Positions 32,151-64,000 of a DNA stretch of 64,000 bases are shown here, piece by piece. The notes under the pieces were generated by a model, which was given only the letters and a program-made list of their open reading frames with translations, had not been told where the DNA came from and made no database searches. The position numbers and the translations under genes were made by a program. Position 1 is the first letter of the stretch. Every line of letters starts with the position of its first letter. Source of the DNA: Amoebidium appalachense (taxonomy: Eukaryota; Ichthyosporea); contig CAVNZM010000016.1 in assembly GCA_963693365.1 (NCBI GenBank), positions 4,340,001 to 4,404,000 of the forward strand. The letters are read 5' to 3'.

Positions 32151-32465
32151 ATGAATGCGACGTTTCAAGAAGTTTACCAGCAACCCTGGTTTCATGGGAA
32201 GTTATCGAGAATGGAGGCGGAAGCTAGGTTGAAGGCATCAGCAGAACACACAGAAGGTAATTACTCACGGTTTTTGCTCGCTCGTGTGTGTGGCGTGCGT
32301 GCTTGTGCCTGCTTCTGCGTGTGGGTGGGTGTCTGCGTGTGACGCCCGCGACGGTCTGCCATGGTAGGTTTACGAATGAGTAAAGCGAGAGAGAGAGAGT
32401 GTGTGTGTGTGTGTGTGTGCGTGTGCGTGGGTGTGTTTGTGTGTTTGTGTGTGCATGTATGTGAT

Positions 32466-32504
<39 letters not shown>

Positions 32505-33859
32505 CTTCGTGCTGGTGTGGGTATGTGTGCGCTTGCGTGTGTGTGCGTGCGTGCATTCGCGTTGTGTTCATTGTCTTCGCCTGTGTGCTTTCAACACCGC
32601 TATATTGGCTAAGTTTTCCAGGAAAAATAGTGTTGAATTTTTGGTGCTATACAGCCCTGAACCAAAAAAACCTCAAACCCATAGCCGGACTTTTCACGGA
32701 TTATTCACTGCCTTCTACCCTTTCTGCAGATGGCAATGTTTTTCTGGTCCGCGAATCATCCACCGTCCCGACCCAGTTCTGCCTTTCCATTCTCTGCTCG
32801 GAACGATACGTACACACCCTTTTCAAAATGAATTCCCTCGGGGATTACTACGTAACGGTTGAGTCAAAGTGTGCCGCTACGGTGTCCGGGCTCGTTTCCC
32901 TTCTAGTTGAACAGTCAGACCTCGAGGCCAGCTTTGGGTGTGGGTACACATTTCCTGTAAGCCTCGGCGTTCCATGTTTCTGTACAAGCGAGTCATCCCT
33001 TTGTTGCCCTTCACTTCCAGTTTCGCCGACACCTGAAAGCGCCATGGAAAAATGCACTCGCAAGCTTCGTTCTACTGTAACAGCTGGGGCCATCTTGACA
33101 ACGTTGCCAACATCCTTTCAAAATTCGTCTTCTCAGTTGTCTGGAAAAGAACCCGAGCCAGTATTTTCTTCTCCCCGTGCACCTGAGTTTGGTCTTGGCT
33201 TGCTCCACCGCCGGAAAGCGACGAAAAGGCTGTCTTCTGACCCACCGACGGCCGAAACCAATCGTTTGTGTAGCCCGGGGTCAAAATCACAACCCTCGAC
33301 ACCGATTACAAAGCAGGAGCACATTTCCGTCAACAGGAGGTTTTCGGAGCCCCTTTCCGTCGACGGCAAGAAGAAGCCCTGTGCGTGCGCTGCGTGCTTG
33401 TTTTCTGCAGGTAAAAAGGGATCTAAGCCGAGTGAATTCCTCGTTTTCGTGCACGATGGCGTGGTTTCTGGCAACATTACCAACGAGACAGCCGCAATGT
33501 TAATTAAGGTGCACGAAGAGCATCAGAGCCGCAAACCAGACACCAGCGACCTTGAACGTGTACCCTTGGAAAAAGTTTCTGCCATACTTGGCTGGGAATC
33601 GGGCCACACCGTGTCCTTCGCCAACCAACTTCCATGGCTTCCGTCGAAATGGGATGGCCTGGCTTCGATTGGGGCACGGGATATTTCAACGCATGGTGAA
33701 AAAGGAGGGCTGCCAAAGCGAGTGATGGGGTTTTCTACTTTAATGTCACGAGTTTTTAACCGACCGATTATAGCCGCTGGGGAAGAGATAGCGATAAGCC
33801 AGGTCGATCTTTTAAATGAATTGCAGAGCGTCAGGGGGAAGGACACACTTGCTATGTGA
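32151..33859 (+). CDS. SH2-domain protein with a long unrecognised C-terminal tail
   Basis: Two exons: 32151-32256, and 32730-33859 ending in TGA. The intron has donor GTAATT and acceptor TTTCTGCAG, is in phase 1, and contains a GT microsatellite. The product is about 411 residues. The SH2 domain covers residues about 12-100: [16 protein letters not shown] (first helix), FLVRES with the phosphotyrosine-binding arginine at residue 43, [22 protein letters not shown], and [12 protein letters not shown] (second helix). The intron sits just before FLVRES. The tail of about 300 residues has a Cys-rich patch (residues about 110-135), basic Ser-rich stretches ([11 protein letters not shown]), [13 protein letters not shown] and a C-terminal part I cannot assign. 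An AG-GT junction inside the tail (CTGCAG then GTAAAA near 33410) could mark an alternative intron, but the frame is open through it. An adaptor role in phosphotyrosine signalling is inference from the family. Confidence 0.85.
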
Positions 33860-33925
33860 TAGTCATTGATTTTAGAAGTTCAACTTTTATTACTCGTAGG
33901 AGATGTTTGCCAAACATCGGACTTT

Positions 33926-33995
33926 GAAAGGCTGGTTTGTGGTAAAAATGGTATTGTGCTGAAAGACTGGTTTGTGGTAAAAATGGTATTGTGCT
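33926..33995. repeat. Perfectly adjacent 35-bp tandem duplication after the SH2 gene
   Basis: The two 35-base copies (33926-33960 and 33961-33995) differ at one position (GAAAGGCTGG versus GAAAGACTGG). They lie in the probable 3' untranslated region of the SH2 gene. Confidence 0.9.
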
Positions 33996-35798
<1,803 letters not shown>

Positions 35799-36558
35799 AT
35801 GCTACCAAGCTCAAAGAAACAGCTACTAAAACTGCTAGCTGAACGCAAGAGAAAGAATAACGTCGAAGAAGAAAACAACACAGACACTAGTGCAGAGGAT
35901 ACACAACGGGATCCCACACAGGAACAGATCGAGGTTAGCTCAAACAGTCAGGAAAGCACCCATAGTGAGACCAGTGTTAATACTGGGGGAGGGGGGGGTA
36001 TCACCCCCTTCCCCCGCCCATAGTAGCCCCAATAGCCCTAGTGTAGGTAAAAGCGATTCGGAGGAAGAATGCACCCCCCCCTCGCAAAAAGCACAGAGCA
36101 GAGCTTGAAGCTACAAACACACCCACACCCACAACCACACCACGGACCGACCCCGCAGAGGGAGCAGCACAGCATGCTGTCGAGGTTGAAAATCATAGCG
36201 ACGATTCCCACTCAGGTAGTGATGGCGATGACGGCAGCAGCGATGCTGAGGATGCGAGCAAGGAAAGCAGTAGCAGTGTCGGGGGCTACAAGTCCATAGG
36301 CTCTAGTGACTATTCAGACGCCGTTCCCCTCAGAGTGATGGTCCGCCTTAGAGAACGTAGGGGTTCTCTGGGGACCGAAAATGACCCACCCGCAGCTAGC
36401 GTCGACCCGGTTGATGCACAAAACGCGAGTGCACAAGAAACAGACACCACAGCCCCACTATCTATAAATCCGGATGCGACCACCAACCCCACCAGCTCAC
36501 CAACCCGAGGCCCACCCCCTAAAAACTTTACCACGTATGCCACGCACACACCCAGATG
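35799..36558 (+). CDS. Acidic, Ser/Asp-rich protein with basic clusters; frame broken at two homopolymers
   Basis: A frame from ATG 35799 (MLPSSKKQLLKLLAERKRK) runs to the G runs at 35985-35998. The coding signal then moves to the next frame (PAHSSPNSPSVGKSDSEEE) and, at a C8 run (36074-36081), to the third (KKHRAELEA, then a tract with GSDGDDGSSDAEDASKESSS) which ends in TGA at 36558. Both shifts have the same sign and fall on homopolymers, so assembly errors are as likely as real decay. Composition (acidic, Ser-rich, short Lys/Arg clusters) suggests a nuclear protein; no domain is recognised. The true start may be further upstream because the frame is open before 35799. It converges with the minus-strand ORF at 36695-36994, which could mean both belong to one mobile element. 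Confidence 0.45.
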
Positions 36559-36694
36559 AAAGCACAATCGAAGAGGGGCTCAAGTTTTCTAATGCTGGTC
36601 TTGATGGGAAATCGATAAAGCCCATGTACATACTCCAACACGTAGTAGACATTTTCATACAGACCATTTGTGACAACATGCTTTGTAAACATAG

Positions 36695-36994
36695 TCAAAA
36701 ACCATACACGAGACGCTCCGCACATGCGAGACGGACACGGGTGATACCCTTGGGCAAACCCTTGACCTCGATGCTTGCAACGCGGTACAACACAAAACGC
36801 CTGTTTTTAGGGACGAGACCACCAACAGGCATACCATTCGGATTTATGTAGTGACGGTACTTGTTATAAAAAGCTTCATCGTCTAGTGCAGCTATATCTC
36901 GCACCTCTTGAACGAGTGAGTGTTCGCACGCACAATACAGCTCGGGCGTCCCTTGACAGTCAGGGCAAACGGCGAACTCGTCGTTCTCACTCAT
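36695..36994 (-). CDS. Small ORF with Cys pairs, weakly like the P2X7 C-terminal-type domain
   Basis: A single open frame of 99 residues from ATG to TGA. It starts MSENDEFAVCPDCQG, followed by CAC, a helical acidic part (EVRDIAALDDEAFYNKY), and NRRFVLYRVASIEVKG with RVRLACAERLVYGF at the end. The arrangement N-R-x(4)-YR, then R-V-x-L-x-C, near the C-terminus resembles the cysteine-rich domain first seen in the P2X7 receptor tail and widespread in invertebrate proteins. The match is only by eye and the expected Phe-Pro ending is missing. It could equally be a DNA-transposon accessory protein. Confidence 0.4.
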   Translation of the reverse strand: MSENDEFAVCPDCQGTPELYCACEHSLVQEVRDIAALDDEAFYNKYRHYINPNGMPVGGLVPKNRRFVLYRVASIEVKGLPKGITRVRLACAERLVYGF

Positions 36995-37709
36995 ATTTAC
37001 TTAGTATGTGCGCGTTTGAACAACAAAGAAAGTGAGCATTTCTGGGCGTGTCACGCCTTTTGTACCCTCACTTTGCGAGGAGGAACTTCGACGGAGGAGG
37101 GTAAAAAAATCAAGGCGAACAATGTTCCCTCTGGCGTTCACTATGGCAAGAGTCCCAGGCAGTTGAGACGTGCCCAGTAGCGTTGATATAATACACATAT
37201 GTATAAGCCATAAAACAATAAGCAAAAAACTTCATTGGTAAGGTAAAGAATCAATATTCATGCATATCATATATGAAGGCCGTATGAATTCGTACTTCTT
37301 CTTCCTATGCACCGCCAAGGCCGGAGGGTGTTGCCCTACCTAGCTCCAACTACAGCCTTGCCTACCAAGTAGCCTGGAAACCACATAGCGCATGACAACA
37401 ATCCAATGGCAGATAGCCCTTTTATGGTCCCTAGTGCACTAATTGGAAAAATGGCATATCGCTAATATTTTTGCCATGAAAAGCCTTACTATACTCTAAA
37501 ATTGAATAAATATATACATAAAACCACGTTTTTACCGACAGGTACTACACAACAGCACCTTCAAGTTGGTTTTGTATAACTCACAGGAACCGAAGGATTG
37601 CATCTATGTAAAGCCCAATCAAATCTTTCTGTTGATCCAGCATTTCGGCGCCAAAAAACCTCATTGGGCGATCTGATTGGCTTTGCGAGGTCGACTGGCG
37701 GGAAAGCGA

Positions 37710-38159
37710 ATGCGTGTACAGCCAATCACACGAGACTGGCGTGCACTGAATTTTGGGTGGTCGCAGAGTAGGGCAAACACACGCCGTACGGGCTGGAAAG
37801 AGGCCTCTGCGAACCGGATGCAGACCGTAAACCTATCCAAAACCCAGGAAAGTGGGGTTGGAAATTCACCACTGAATATCCCCCTCCGGCGGTCGTTCCC
37901 CGTTTCCCTTCCCGACGCCCCATTTGATACCCTTACTATACAGCACCCACCGTCTATTAGGAAGCAAGCCCTGGGAATTTTGCTGAAGGAAAATGACATT
38001 CGTACGCCTTTAGTAAACATTAAAATAAGAATTACCAAGGCTGTAGGTGCTTCTTACGATTTTTTTTTCGAGGTGGATCTGGTTCCTAGAAAACCAGCTG
38101 TGGTCATTACGCTATATACGCCGGCCGCGATCTATTGGTTGAGGCGATCATCTCTCTAA
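37710..38159 (+). CDS. Hypothetical ORF of 149 residues
   Basis: ATG at 37710 opens a frame (MRVQPITRDWRALNFGW...) ending in TAA at 38159. An inverted CCAAT (GATTGG) lies about 35 bases upstream. No domain is recognised. The opposite strand is also open for 125 residues over most of the same stretch, so the open frame alone is weak evidence. It ends about 120 bases before the Harbinger-type element. 36995-37709 holds nothing else recognisable. Confidence 0.25.
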   Translation: MRVQPITRDWRALNFGWSQSRANTRRTGWKEASANRMQTVNLSKTQESGVGNSPLNIPLRRSFPVSLPDAPFDTLTIQHPPSIRKQALGILLKENDIRTPLVNIKIRITKAVGASYDFFFEVDLVPRKPAVVITLYTPAAIYWLRRSSL

Positions 38160-38277
38160 GTGCGGCTCACTAATAGCCGGTACAAATCGCTGCTTGATTA
38201 GATCAAAGTCACCCTCCTATTTTATTAATAAATCCGGAGATATAGGACCCGAAAACCCACCCACTAGATCCCCTTAA

Positions 38278-39303
38278 GGGCCTGTTTGGCAACGCGGAGT
38301 TACGAACTCCGGCGTAGACCGTATACGCCGGGTTTGGCAAATCAGTATCCAGATTCTGATTTGTAATCCGGATTTAGGTCAAAACCTGGCGTAGATAACC
38401 GCTCGTGCCAAACAGACAACACTTTTTTCAGCTTAGTTTATCAAGTCACTGACATTGCGCAAGTTTTACGTTGATCGGAGTGCGCATACTTTGCACGTAT
38501 ATCGTACCTAGGACTCAGTACTATTTTTTTTGTAGTGACTGTGCAGTGTCCCGTATGTATGTATTTGTATACACTGTGATGATACCATTTGCATATATAA
38601 CAACATCAACGTTTCCGGTTGCAAAACCACTATGTATTTAGCACGAAACATGGCCCTTTCGGCCGCAATTGCAGCAATTGCATTCTTTGCTTCCCCCTAC
38701 AGGCATCCTGTCGGTTCAGACAATCTTGACCGATGTGCAAAAGATTGTGTAATGGTAAAAAAAAGGTTGCCCACAAGTTGGCCGCGAAGAGGAAGAATAG
38801 TTGAGGGGGGGCTTGTTTTTATACGACCTACCACACGTGGCCGGCTGTGTGTGGCTGTGTCGCAGCCTGCGCTCGGGCTGTCGCAGGCTCACCAGCAAGC
38901 TGGCCATGCCAGTGACAACGGACTTTCCGTTTGGCGTCTTTTCCACTTTAACTGTTTTTGGCTATATTGCACTGCCGCGAATTGGCCGAGAGAGAAATGT
39001 AAAAAGGTCTCACGACATGAATTTTCATTGGTTTAGACCTTCACACGGCGTTGAACATTTCGCGCATAATCAACCTCCGGAGGTGGATTATAGAAATTGG
39101 AGTACAAGCGATGTCCAAGGGGTTTGAAACCCGGCGTACACAGGCCCAGATTGGGCCGTCTGTTTGGCATCGCGGATTTCAGAAAATCCGCTTTAGCCCT
39201 ACTCCAAAACCGATCTTACTCCGGAGTATGGCCGCTAACTCCTACTCCAAAACTGATCTTACTCCGGAGTATGGCCGCTAACTCCGCGTTGCCAAACAGG
39301 CCC
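38278..39303. mobile_element. PIF/Harbinger-type non-autonomous element
   Basis: Ends are a 25-bp perfect terminal inverted repeat beginning GGGCCTGTTTGGCAACGCGG. The element is flanked by TAA on both sides (38275-38277 and 39304-39306), the 3-bp target duplication expected for this superfamily. Each end also carries a second inverted copy of the motif about 140 bp inward (GCCAAACAGAC at about 38406, GTCTGTTTGGC at about 39158), so each terminus looks like a small element of its own. A 43-bp unit is tandemly duplicated at 39198-39240 and 39241-39283. The interior has no transposase frame. Confidence 0.8.
39198..39283. repeat. 43-bp tandem duplication inside the Harbinger-type element
   Basis: Two adjacent 43-base copies containing TTACTCCGGAGTATGGCCGC differ by one base (CCGATC versus CTGATC). 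Each contains the palindrome ACTCCGGAGT. Confidence 0.85.
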
Positions 39304-39387
39304 TAACAGTTTCAAGCTAGCTCCGTGGGAAACAAATGGGCCACAGTGTTCTATACATACATACATCATATTGGTTCGGAACGCATC

Positions 39388-58048
<18,661 letters not shown>

Positions 58049-58051
58049 AAG

Positions 58052-58057
58052 AATAAA
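58052..58057 (+). terminator. Polyadenylation signal of the large gene
   Basis: AATAAA begins 3 bases after the TAA stop at 58046-58048. The 3' untranslated region would be very short, on the order of 20-40 bases. Confidence 0.55.
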
Positions 58058-58239
58058 TAAAAAGAAGAATGTGGATGGAGTACACATTATCGGGTGGGAG
58101 AAAGAGAGAAAATATAGGATAAGAGAGCGAGAAGGGAGGGGGGGGGGGGAGGGGGGGGGGCGGTAGACAGAATGAAGAGGCGAATTTGAAAGGATGATAT
58201 AATGCGGATGTGTAAAAAAGTAAACCCAGATGAAGAGGT

Positions 58240-58765
58240 AGGAGTGTGGTGTGTGTGTGTGCGTGTGTGTGAGTGTATGAGTGTGTGTGTGTGAGTGTGA
58301 GTGAGTGTGTGTGAGTGTGTGTGTGTGTGTGTGTGCACGTGCAAGAGTGTGTGTACGACTGTGTGAATTGCTATGTGTGTGCTTGTGTGAACCGTGTGCC
58401 TGTGTGGTGTGAATGTGTGTGTGCACGCGTGTGTGTGTACGATTGTGTGTGTGTCTGCATGTGTATGCACATGCGTGCCTCTGTGGTGTGTGTGTATGTG
58501 TGGCATGTGTGCCTTTGTTATGTACCTATATGTATACGTGGTGTGCATGTGTGTAATTGTGCACGTGTGGTTGCTGTGTGTGTGTGTATGTGCGTGTGTG
58601 CGCATGTGCGCATGCACGCCCATGTGTATGTGCTCATATGTGCCTGTGCTTGGTATATATATACCCTGTTTTGTTAGAAGGGAGTCGAGGAAAGCAGCAC
58701 ATGAATGCCAGACAGGATGCAAAAGGTGCATCTGCTTGCAACCATACCTCCGGTGTGAATCGTGC

Positions 58766-58838
<73 letters not shown>

Positions 58839-58900
58839 ATGCGTGCGTCCGTGTGTGTGTGCATACACGTGTGTGTATGTGTGTGTGTGTGTGTGTTCTT
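58240..58900. repeat. (GT)n-rich intergenic stretch between convergent genes
   Basis: Imperfect GT repeats at 58242-58340 and 58360-58610, pure GT at 58769-58837. The only unique part is 58640-58765, where the doubtful last ankyrin exon lies. Confidence 0.75.
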
Positions 58901-59363
58901 AAGCGCACACCAAGCTCGTAGACCTTGTCTCACACCAGCATCCCTTGACACCCGTACCTGTACTCCAACGGAAAAAGAGGGGGAGGGGGAGGTGATGTGG
59001 GGAAGGAGGGGGGGGGGGGGGGGGGGGGAGGGGGAGGGGGGGCAACCCACCGGCCTCCAACAAAGCTCTCACAGCGTCCACATTTCCGTTCCGTGCAGCA
59101 TAGTGCAAGGCAGTAAACCCGGTGGTTGTGCGTTTACTCACATCAGCACCCCTGTACGAGGAAAAGGTAAATAGGATTACGATTCTTTCTTCTTTTTTCT
59201 TTACTTTTCCTACTTTTTTGGGTATGTTTTGATCGGAATGCCTATCGGCGGTGTGGGGTCATATGAAGTACTGGGGGAGAGGTATTCTTGATGTTTGCAT
59301 CTTCATGGGCCAGCGTCATCCACCCACAAAGTGTGTGTATGTATGTGTGTGTGCGTCTATGTG

Positions 59364-59421
<58 letters not shown>

Positions 59422-59688
59422 TGTGTATGTGTGTGCGTGTGTGTGTGTGCGTGCTCGTGTGTGCATGTCCGACTTATCCACGCACACATACACATGCACA
59501 CACACACAGCTGCGAGACAGCATACACACACACACATCAGAAACGCACACCCCCATCCCCACCCACACCCACTAACATGCACAGAGACACACACATGCAT
59601 ATTCACTCACACACCCGACCACCCACCTACCCACCTACCCACACACACACACACAAACATCGCACAGACAGACACACATGCTTTCTCC

Positions 59689-59767
<79 letters not shown>

Positions 59768-59992
59768 TTATAAGGCGCACACGGATGGATGCACACCCAC
59801 CTACCCACCCAGGCCCACATACACACACACATACACGCACGCACGCACACATACACACATACCCACACACATACACATGCCCCACCCCACCCACACCCAC
59901 CCACACCCACACCCACACCCAAACCCAGATCCACCCACCCACCCACCCAGGAAAAACCCAGCACCCCGGGACACACAACCACCAACAATAAG

Positions 59993-60023
<31 letters not shown>

Positions 60024-60823
60024 ACATTACTAACCGCTTAAACTTCAAAACTAAACCCCGCCCACACACCACACACCACCTCAACCATTGAACCCACCAT
60101 TCAATTAGTAAGACAAGACACTCCGTGCTGCCGAAAAATGCGGCGTAGTGAAGGGGGGTGTCCCCATCGTTGTCGCTGGAATCCACACACGCCCCCTGTT
60201 CAAGCAGAAGCTGAAGACACACCTACCAATGGAAACACCACGTTAAAACTTCAAACAACAATGAACAATATTTTTGGGGAGGTAATGAATGCTGCAGTGG
60301 AAGTTCTGGCGTTATGTTTGTTTCTATAACGGCGCAGAAATGTGCCACTTTTCAGAAGGAGAAAGGGGCTCCACATTCAGATTATATAGCCATAAAGGAC
60401 ACAAGAACACACACACACACACGCACGTACACGAGCGCGCGCGCGCACACACACACACACAGACACACCCACCCACACACACAGGCACACACCAGCACAC
60501 ACCCAGGCACACACAGGTACGCACACATCCTCGTCATTCGACTGCGCACACACACACCCATACACATGCACACACACACACACGTGTATGTGTGCGTGCA
60601 CAGACCCACAAACGCATACACACACACACACACACACACACATCCCGTGACCCATACCCACCCACCGACTTGTCCCCCCCCCCCCCCCCCCCCCCCCCCC
60701 CGGCCTTTCCCCCTTCCCCCCACCCACCCACCCCCCTCCTCCCCCATCCACACCCACACCCATCCCACCGGTCCCTCCCCTCCCCACCCCTACCCCCTCT
60801 CCTGCCTCCTAACCCCCGTTCAA

Positions 60824-60858
<35 letters not shown>

Positions 60859-61646
60859 CAACCCCCCCCCTTCCCCTTCCCCACTCCTTCCCTTTCCCCT
60901 CCCCTTCCCCCCCACCCCCTCCAAACACACACACACACATACCCACACACCTTGTGGCCACGTTCTGCTGCGTAGTGTGCTGCCGTGTCTCCAATCCTGT
61001 CTCTTGCATTGATGTTTGCTCCCCGGTTGAGAAGAAGCCGCAAGCATTCCTCAAAGTTACCCTCCACCGCCTAAAAAAAAGCACAAGTAAGGCATGGGAA
61101 CATGTGTGATGATTTTCCCCAGCCGAGGGGGGTGGGGGAAGGGGGGAGGGGGGTAAAGCGTGCATAACAGAGTAAAACACACACGTTAACGACGGATATT
61201 GCAAGGAAGTTTTGTACAAACAACGAGTATGCATTGGCCGGGGGGGGGGGGGGGGGGGGAGGGGAGAAGCTGCAGTTGGCATAATTGGGTGCCTTTCAAC
61301 CATCACGCACGCAGGCACGCACGCGTGCAAGCAGGCACGCAGGCGCGAAAGCACGCACACGCACACGCGCATACGCACACGCACACATGCACATGCACAC
61401 GCACACACACACACACGCACACACACAAGAACACGAGGAATGAAGTGCCCTTACCCTGTGAGTAAGGTTGAAGTCACAGTTGTCCTTCTCTGGCAGATCA
61501 CAGTTGTCAAGCAACCTTTTCAGTTCCTGGTGTTTCAATAATGGCCTGTCAGTCCAAGAAAAAAAAATACTCCAAATCGGACTCGTGGAAAGTAACATAT
61601 AACAGGGTTTAATGACAACTAGAAGCAAGTGCACTAGGGGGTTTTG

Positions 61647-61700
<54 letters not shown>

Positions 61701-62186
61701 CGCGTGCACGCGTGTGTGTGGGCGTATGTGTGTATGGGTGTGCATGTGCATGTGTGTGTGGGTGTGTGTTTGCGTGCGCATGTGTGTGTGCGCTGTGTGC
61801 GTGCCCGTAGAAGAGGGACGAAACCTGTGTGTTTGTGTAACGTGTTTGAGCCGTAAACGCGTGTGTGCCTCTGTCTATGAGCAAAAGGATATATGCAAGT
61901 GTTCGTTGGTGTCTGAAAGTGTTTTCGTGTGTCTTAGCATCTGCGGGCAGTGTGCACAGACTGCGAGGGATGCGCTACTGCGGATGTCATCAGAAAAAAG
62001 CTTTGGGTAGTTTCATTAGTTACGCTTCTCTGCGTTGATGTGCATTTCCCTTTTACGCAACCAAATAGACACAGAAAAAGCTTGTGGGCAAAAAGCAACA
62101 CTTACGGGAAGGTTGTTTGTGGCCACAGCAGTCCAGAGTTGCATTCGAACATGCCCCTCCTCCAGAAGTGTTGCCCTCGGAGCCAT
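58634..62186 (-). CDS. Small ankyrin-repeat protein
   Basis: Exons on the minus strand: 62186-62106 (starts [21 protein letters not shown] at -3 for initiation), 61526-61455, 61070-60951, 60222-60098, 59151-59051. Phases are 0, 0, 0, 2 and then 1, all consistent with AG/GT sites. Ankyrin units appear in order: [51 protein letters not shown] with [54 protein letters not shown] with [10 protein letters not shown]. These make about five repeats over 167 residues, probably a protein-binding surface. A possible last exon at 58734-58634, in matching phase, would add 32 residues and a TGA stop but relies on an AAG acceptor and is doubtful. The gene converges with the large plus-strand gene; introns carry AC and poly-C runs. 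No other domain is visible. Confidence 0.8.
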
Positions 62187-63037
62187 TTTTCGGTGTTGAT
62201 TTTTGCTTCTGCTTACAGCATTCCTTGACTCTATGTAGTGGTGGCCTATATTACGCAAACTCAGGCAACAGCCGTTGACATTTGCTTTGGAAGAAAGCGT
62301 ATGTTAATCTTCGTGTCGCCGTGATCAGCACGTATTCCCTGAGGTTCAAAGAAACCTGCTGTTTCGACACTTCCAAGTTTTGACTATTGATTCTCCAAAT
62401 AGATGTACATATACCTATTCATGTAAAGATTCAAATTAGTAGCTCTCATACATCTGAGAGGTATGACCGAAAAGTTGTGGTCGGAGCACTGAAAACGAAA
62501 CTGTGGTGACCAAAGCCGCAAAGCGCTAGCGCACGAGCCACATCTTCCATGAGCACCGATAGCAAATTGCTGATATTTATACAATAGAAAAGTGGTTTAT
62601 TTATAGCTACGAATTACATTATAGATAAGCAACAACTGTTGATAATCTATCCAATGGTGTCTAAGCTAAATGGCGATATACCACCGGATCCCCCCGTATC
62701 GTGTCAACTTCAAGGTTCACTGACAATACGGCCCATCACAAAAGCTTCTAGCCTTCTACAATAGCGATTTATACCAGTTCAAAATCATTAACTGAAACAT
62801 GCTTAAAGATTTTCATTATATATAAAAACATGAATATACCCTCAGGTATCTGGGTTTAGGATTTGTAGACATGCACGGTAGAAGTAGAGCACACTACATA
62901 CATATGGTTGTATCTTGCCAGAGGGAAAATAAAACTTTTATCGATCCCATACTTAGATAAACCAACCACATGATTTTATTAATAGCTATATATAGCTATA
63001 TGCGAGTCGTAATTCTGATTGGTGTTTGATGCATACC
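62187..63037. other. Intergenic DNA between divergently oriented genes
   Basis: Repeat-free AT-rich sequence separating the start of the ankyrin gene (minus) from the start of the next gene (plus). It therefore probably contains both promoters. Near the right end, TATATATAGCTATATG (62988-63002) and an inverted CCAAT (ATTGG, about 63018) precede the start codon at 63038. Confidence 0.45.
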
Positions 63038-63184
63038 ATGGCTAAGACGTCACGGCTGAGTCAACAAACCAGACGAGAGCTGCAGCGTGGGGTCAGTTTT
63101 CAAACAGGGCTGGTTTTGTGTGGGTCATGTGTCCACGGTGATTCTTTTATATACAAAGCAGGCGGTATATACATGTGGATCGAG
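63038..63184 (+). CDS. First exon of an unidentified gene
   Basis: ATG at 63038 in a strong context (ACCATGG) opens 49 codons, starting MAKTSRLSQQTRRELQRGVS and including LVLCGSCVHGDSFIYK. It ends at WIE with a strong donor GTAAGC in phase 0. TATA-like and inverted CCAAT sequences lie just upstream. Downstream exons would lie beyond 63185. 63185-63600 is unique but shows no matching acceptor and exon that I trust, and the window then enters a GT microsatellite. The protein is not recognised. Confidence 0.5.
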
Positions 63185-63659
63185 GTAAGCTTCACTATTA
63201 TGTGTGTATTGCCAATATAGTACTGAAATTACAGCTTTACTGCCGTAAGAGCCGTCATGAATCTCGAGACCTTTCCACGGGGATAGCTGCTTCACTGTGT
63301 TCACTTCCATTGCTCGCTTCGAAGTTTCGCAGACTCTCTCTCGTCAGTGTACACTTTCAATTTTCATTTATCAAGACTTACCTGGAAGCCACTTAGAGAT
63401 TTCGCTGCGGAAATATCGAACACATAACGCCAAACAGACCAGCAATTCAAAGGGAAAGCATTGAAGGTTTCCAACAAACTCTGTTGCTCTCCAAAGAATG
63501 GCGGATGCCGACCTCGAGTTGAGACCTACCCCAGGCGCTTCTAACTTGTAGGTTGAGTTTCAAGAACAGTTTGTTTATGCATGCAACTGTATTTACACGC
63601 ACACACATAACACAGACACACGCCTGTGTCTGCATGCAAGTGTTTGCCCGTGCTTGCGT

Positions 63660-63857
<198 letters not shown>

Positions 63858-64000
63858 ATGTGCGTGTGCGTGTGCGTGTGCGCGTGCGTGCGTGCGTGCG
63901 TGCTTGCGTGTGTGTATGTGCATGCGTGTGTTTGCATCGGTGTGTGTGTGTGTGTGTGTGTGGTCGTGTGTGAACGTGCATGTGCGTGTGTGTGCGTGCG

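Noticed and set aside
63260-63396. Small plus-strand frame after the first exon at 63038.
   Set aside because: No acceptor in the right phase and no domain; it probably lies in the intron.

Overview
The window is nuclear DNA of a eukaryote. Its genes are split by GT-AG introns, and the domains present (SH2, DEP, ankyrin, a CARD-like helical region) point to an animal, probably an invertebrate. I cannot name the lineage. The DNA is extremely rich in simple repeats: (AC/GT)n, (CT/GA)n, and runs of C or G up to about 60 bases. Most apparent reading frames (His/Thr, Val/Cys, Pro, Gly or Ser/Leu polymers) are translations of these repeats and are not genes.

Layout. 0-1.8 kb: three tandem copies of a unit carrying a conserved hairpin-rich module. 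4.25-6.35 kb and 18.9-20.95 kb: two diverged copies of one segmental duplication. 7.4-11.3 kb, minus strand: a complete five-exon thioredoxin-like gene with a signal peptide and the active site WSGQC; its introns and upstream side hold several foldback elements. 11.9-13.1 kb: an inverted-repeat element with a TATA box and a broken ORF. 14.7-15.8 kb: a dead DIRS-like retroelement. 17.4-18.3 kb: a tandem array in which one spacer has flipped between poly-C and poly-G arms. 20.9-29.8 kb: almost only simple repeats with small unique islands. 32.15-33.86 kb, plus strand: a two-exon SH2 protein with a TATA promoter. 35.8-37 kb: an acidic ORF facing a small Cys-containing ORF. 38.28-39.30 kb: a Harbinger-type element.

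The main find is a plus-strand gene of about 21 exons from about 39.4 to 58.05 kb, assembled by hand from splice sites and matching phases. It encodes roughly 975 residues: a CARD-like start, a clear DEP domain, a long Ser/Pro-rich linker with repeated L-x-D-M/I-L motifs, and an unrecognised C-terminal block whose last 40 residues resemble half a death fold. It ends 3 bases before an AATAAA. One intron contains an intact tRNA-Pro(AGG) gene and another holds an ATG-less 138-codon ORF. Converging on it from 62.19 kb is a small minus-strand ankyrin-repeat gene. At 63.04 kb the first exon of another plus-strand gene begins and runs off into repeats.

CARD-like, DEP, SH2 and ankyrin modules would fit signalling scaffolds, but nothing in the sequence shows that these genes act together. 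All gene models are hand-spliced without transcript evidence.
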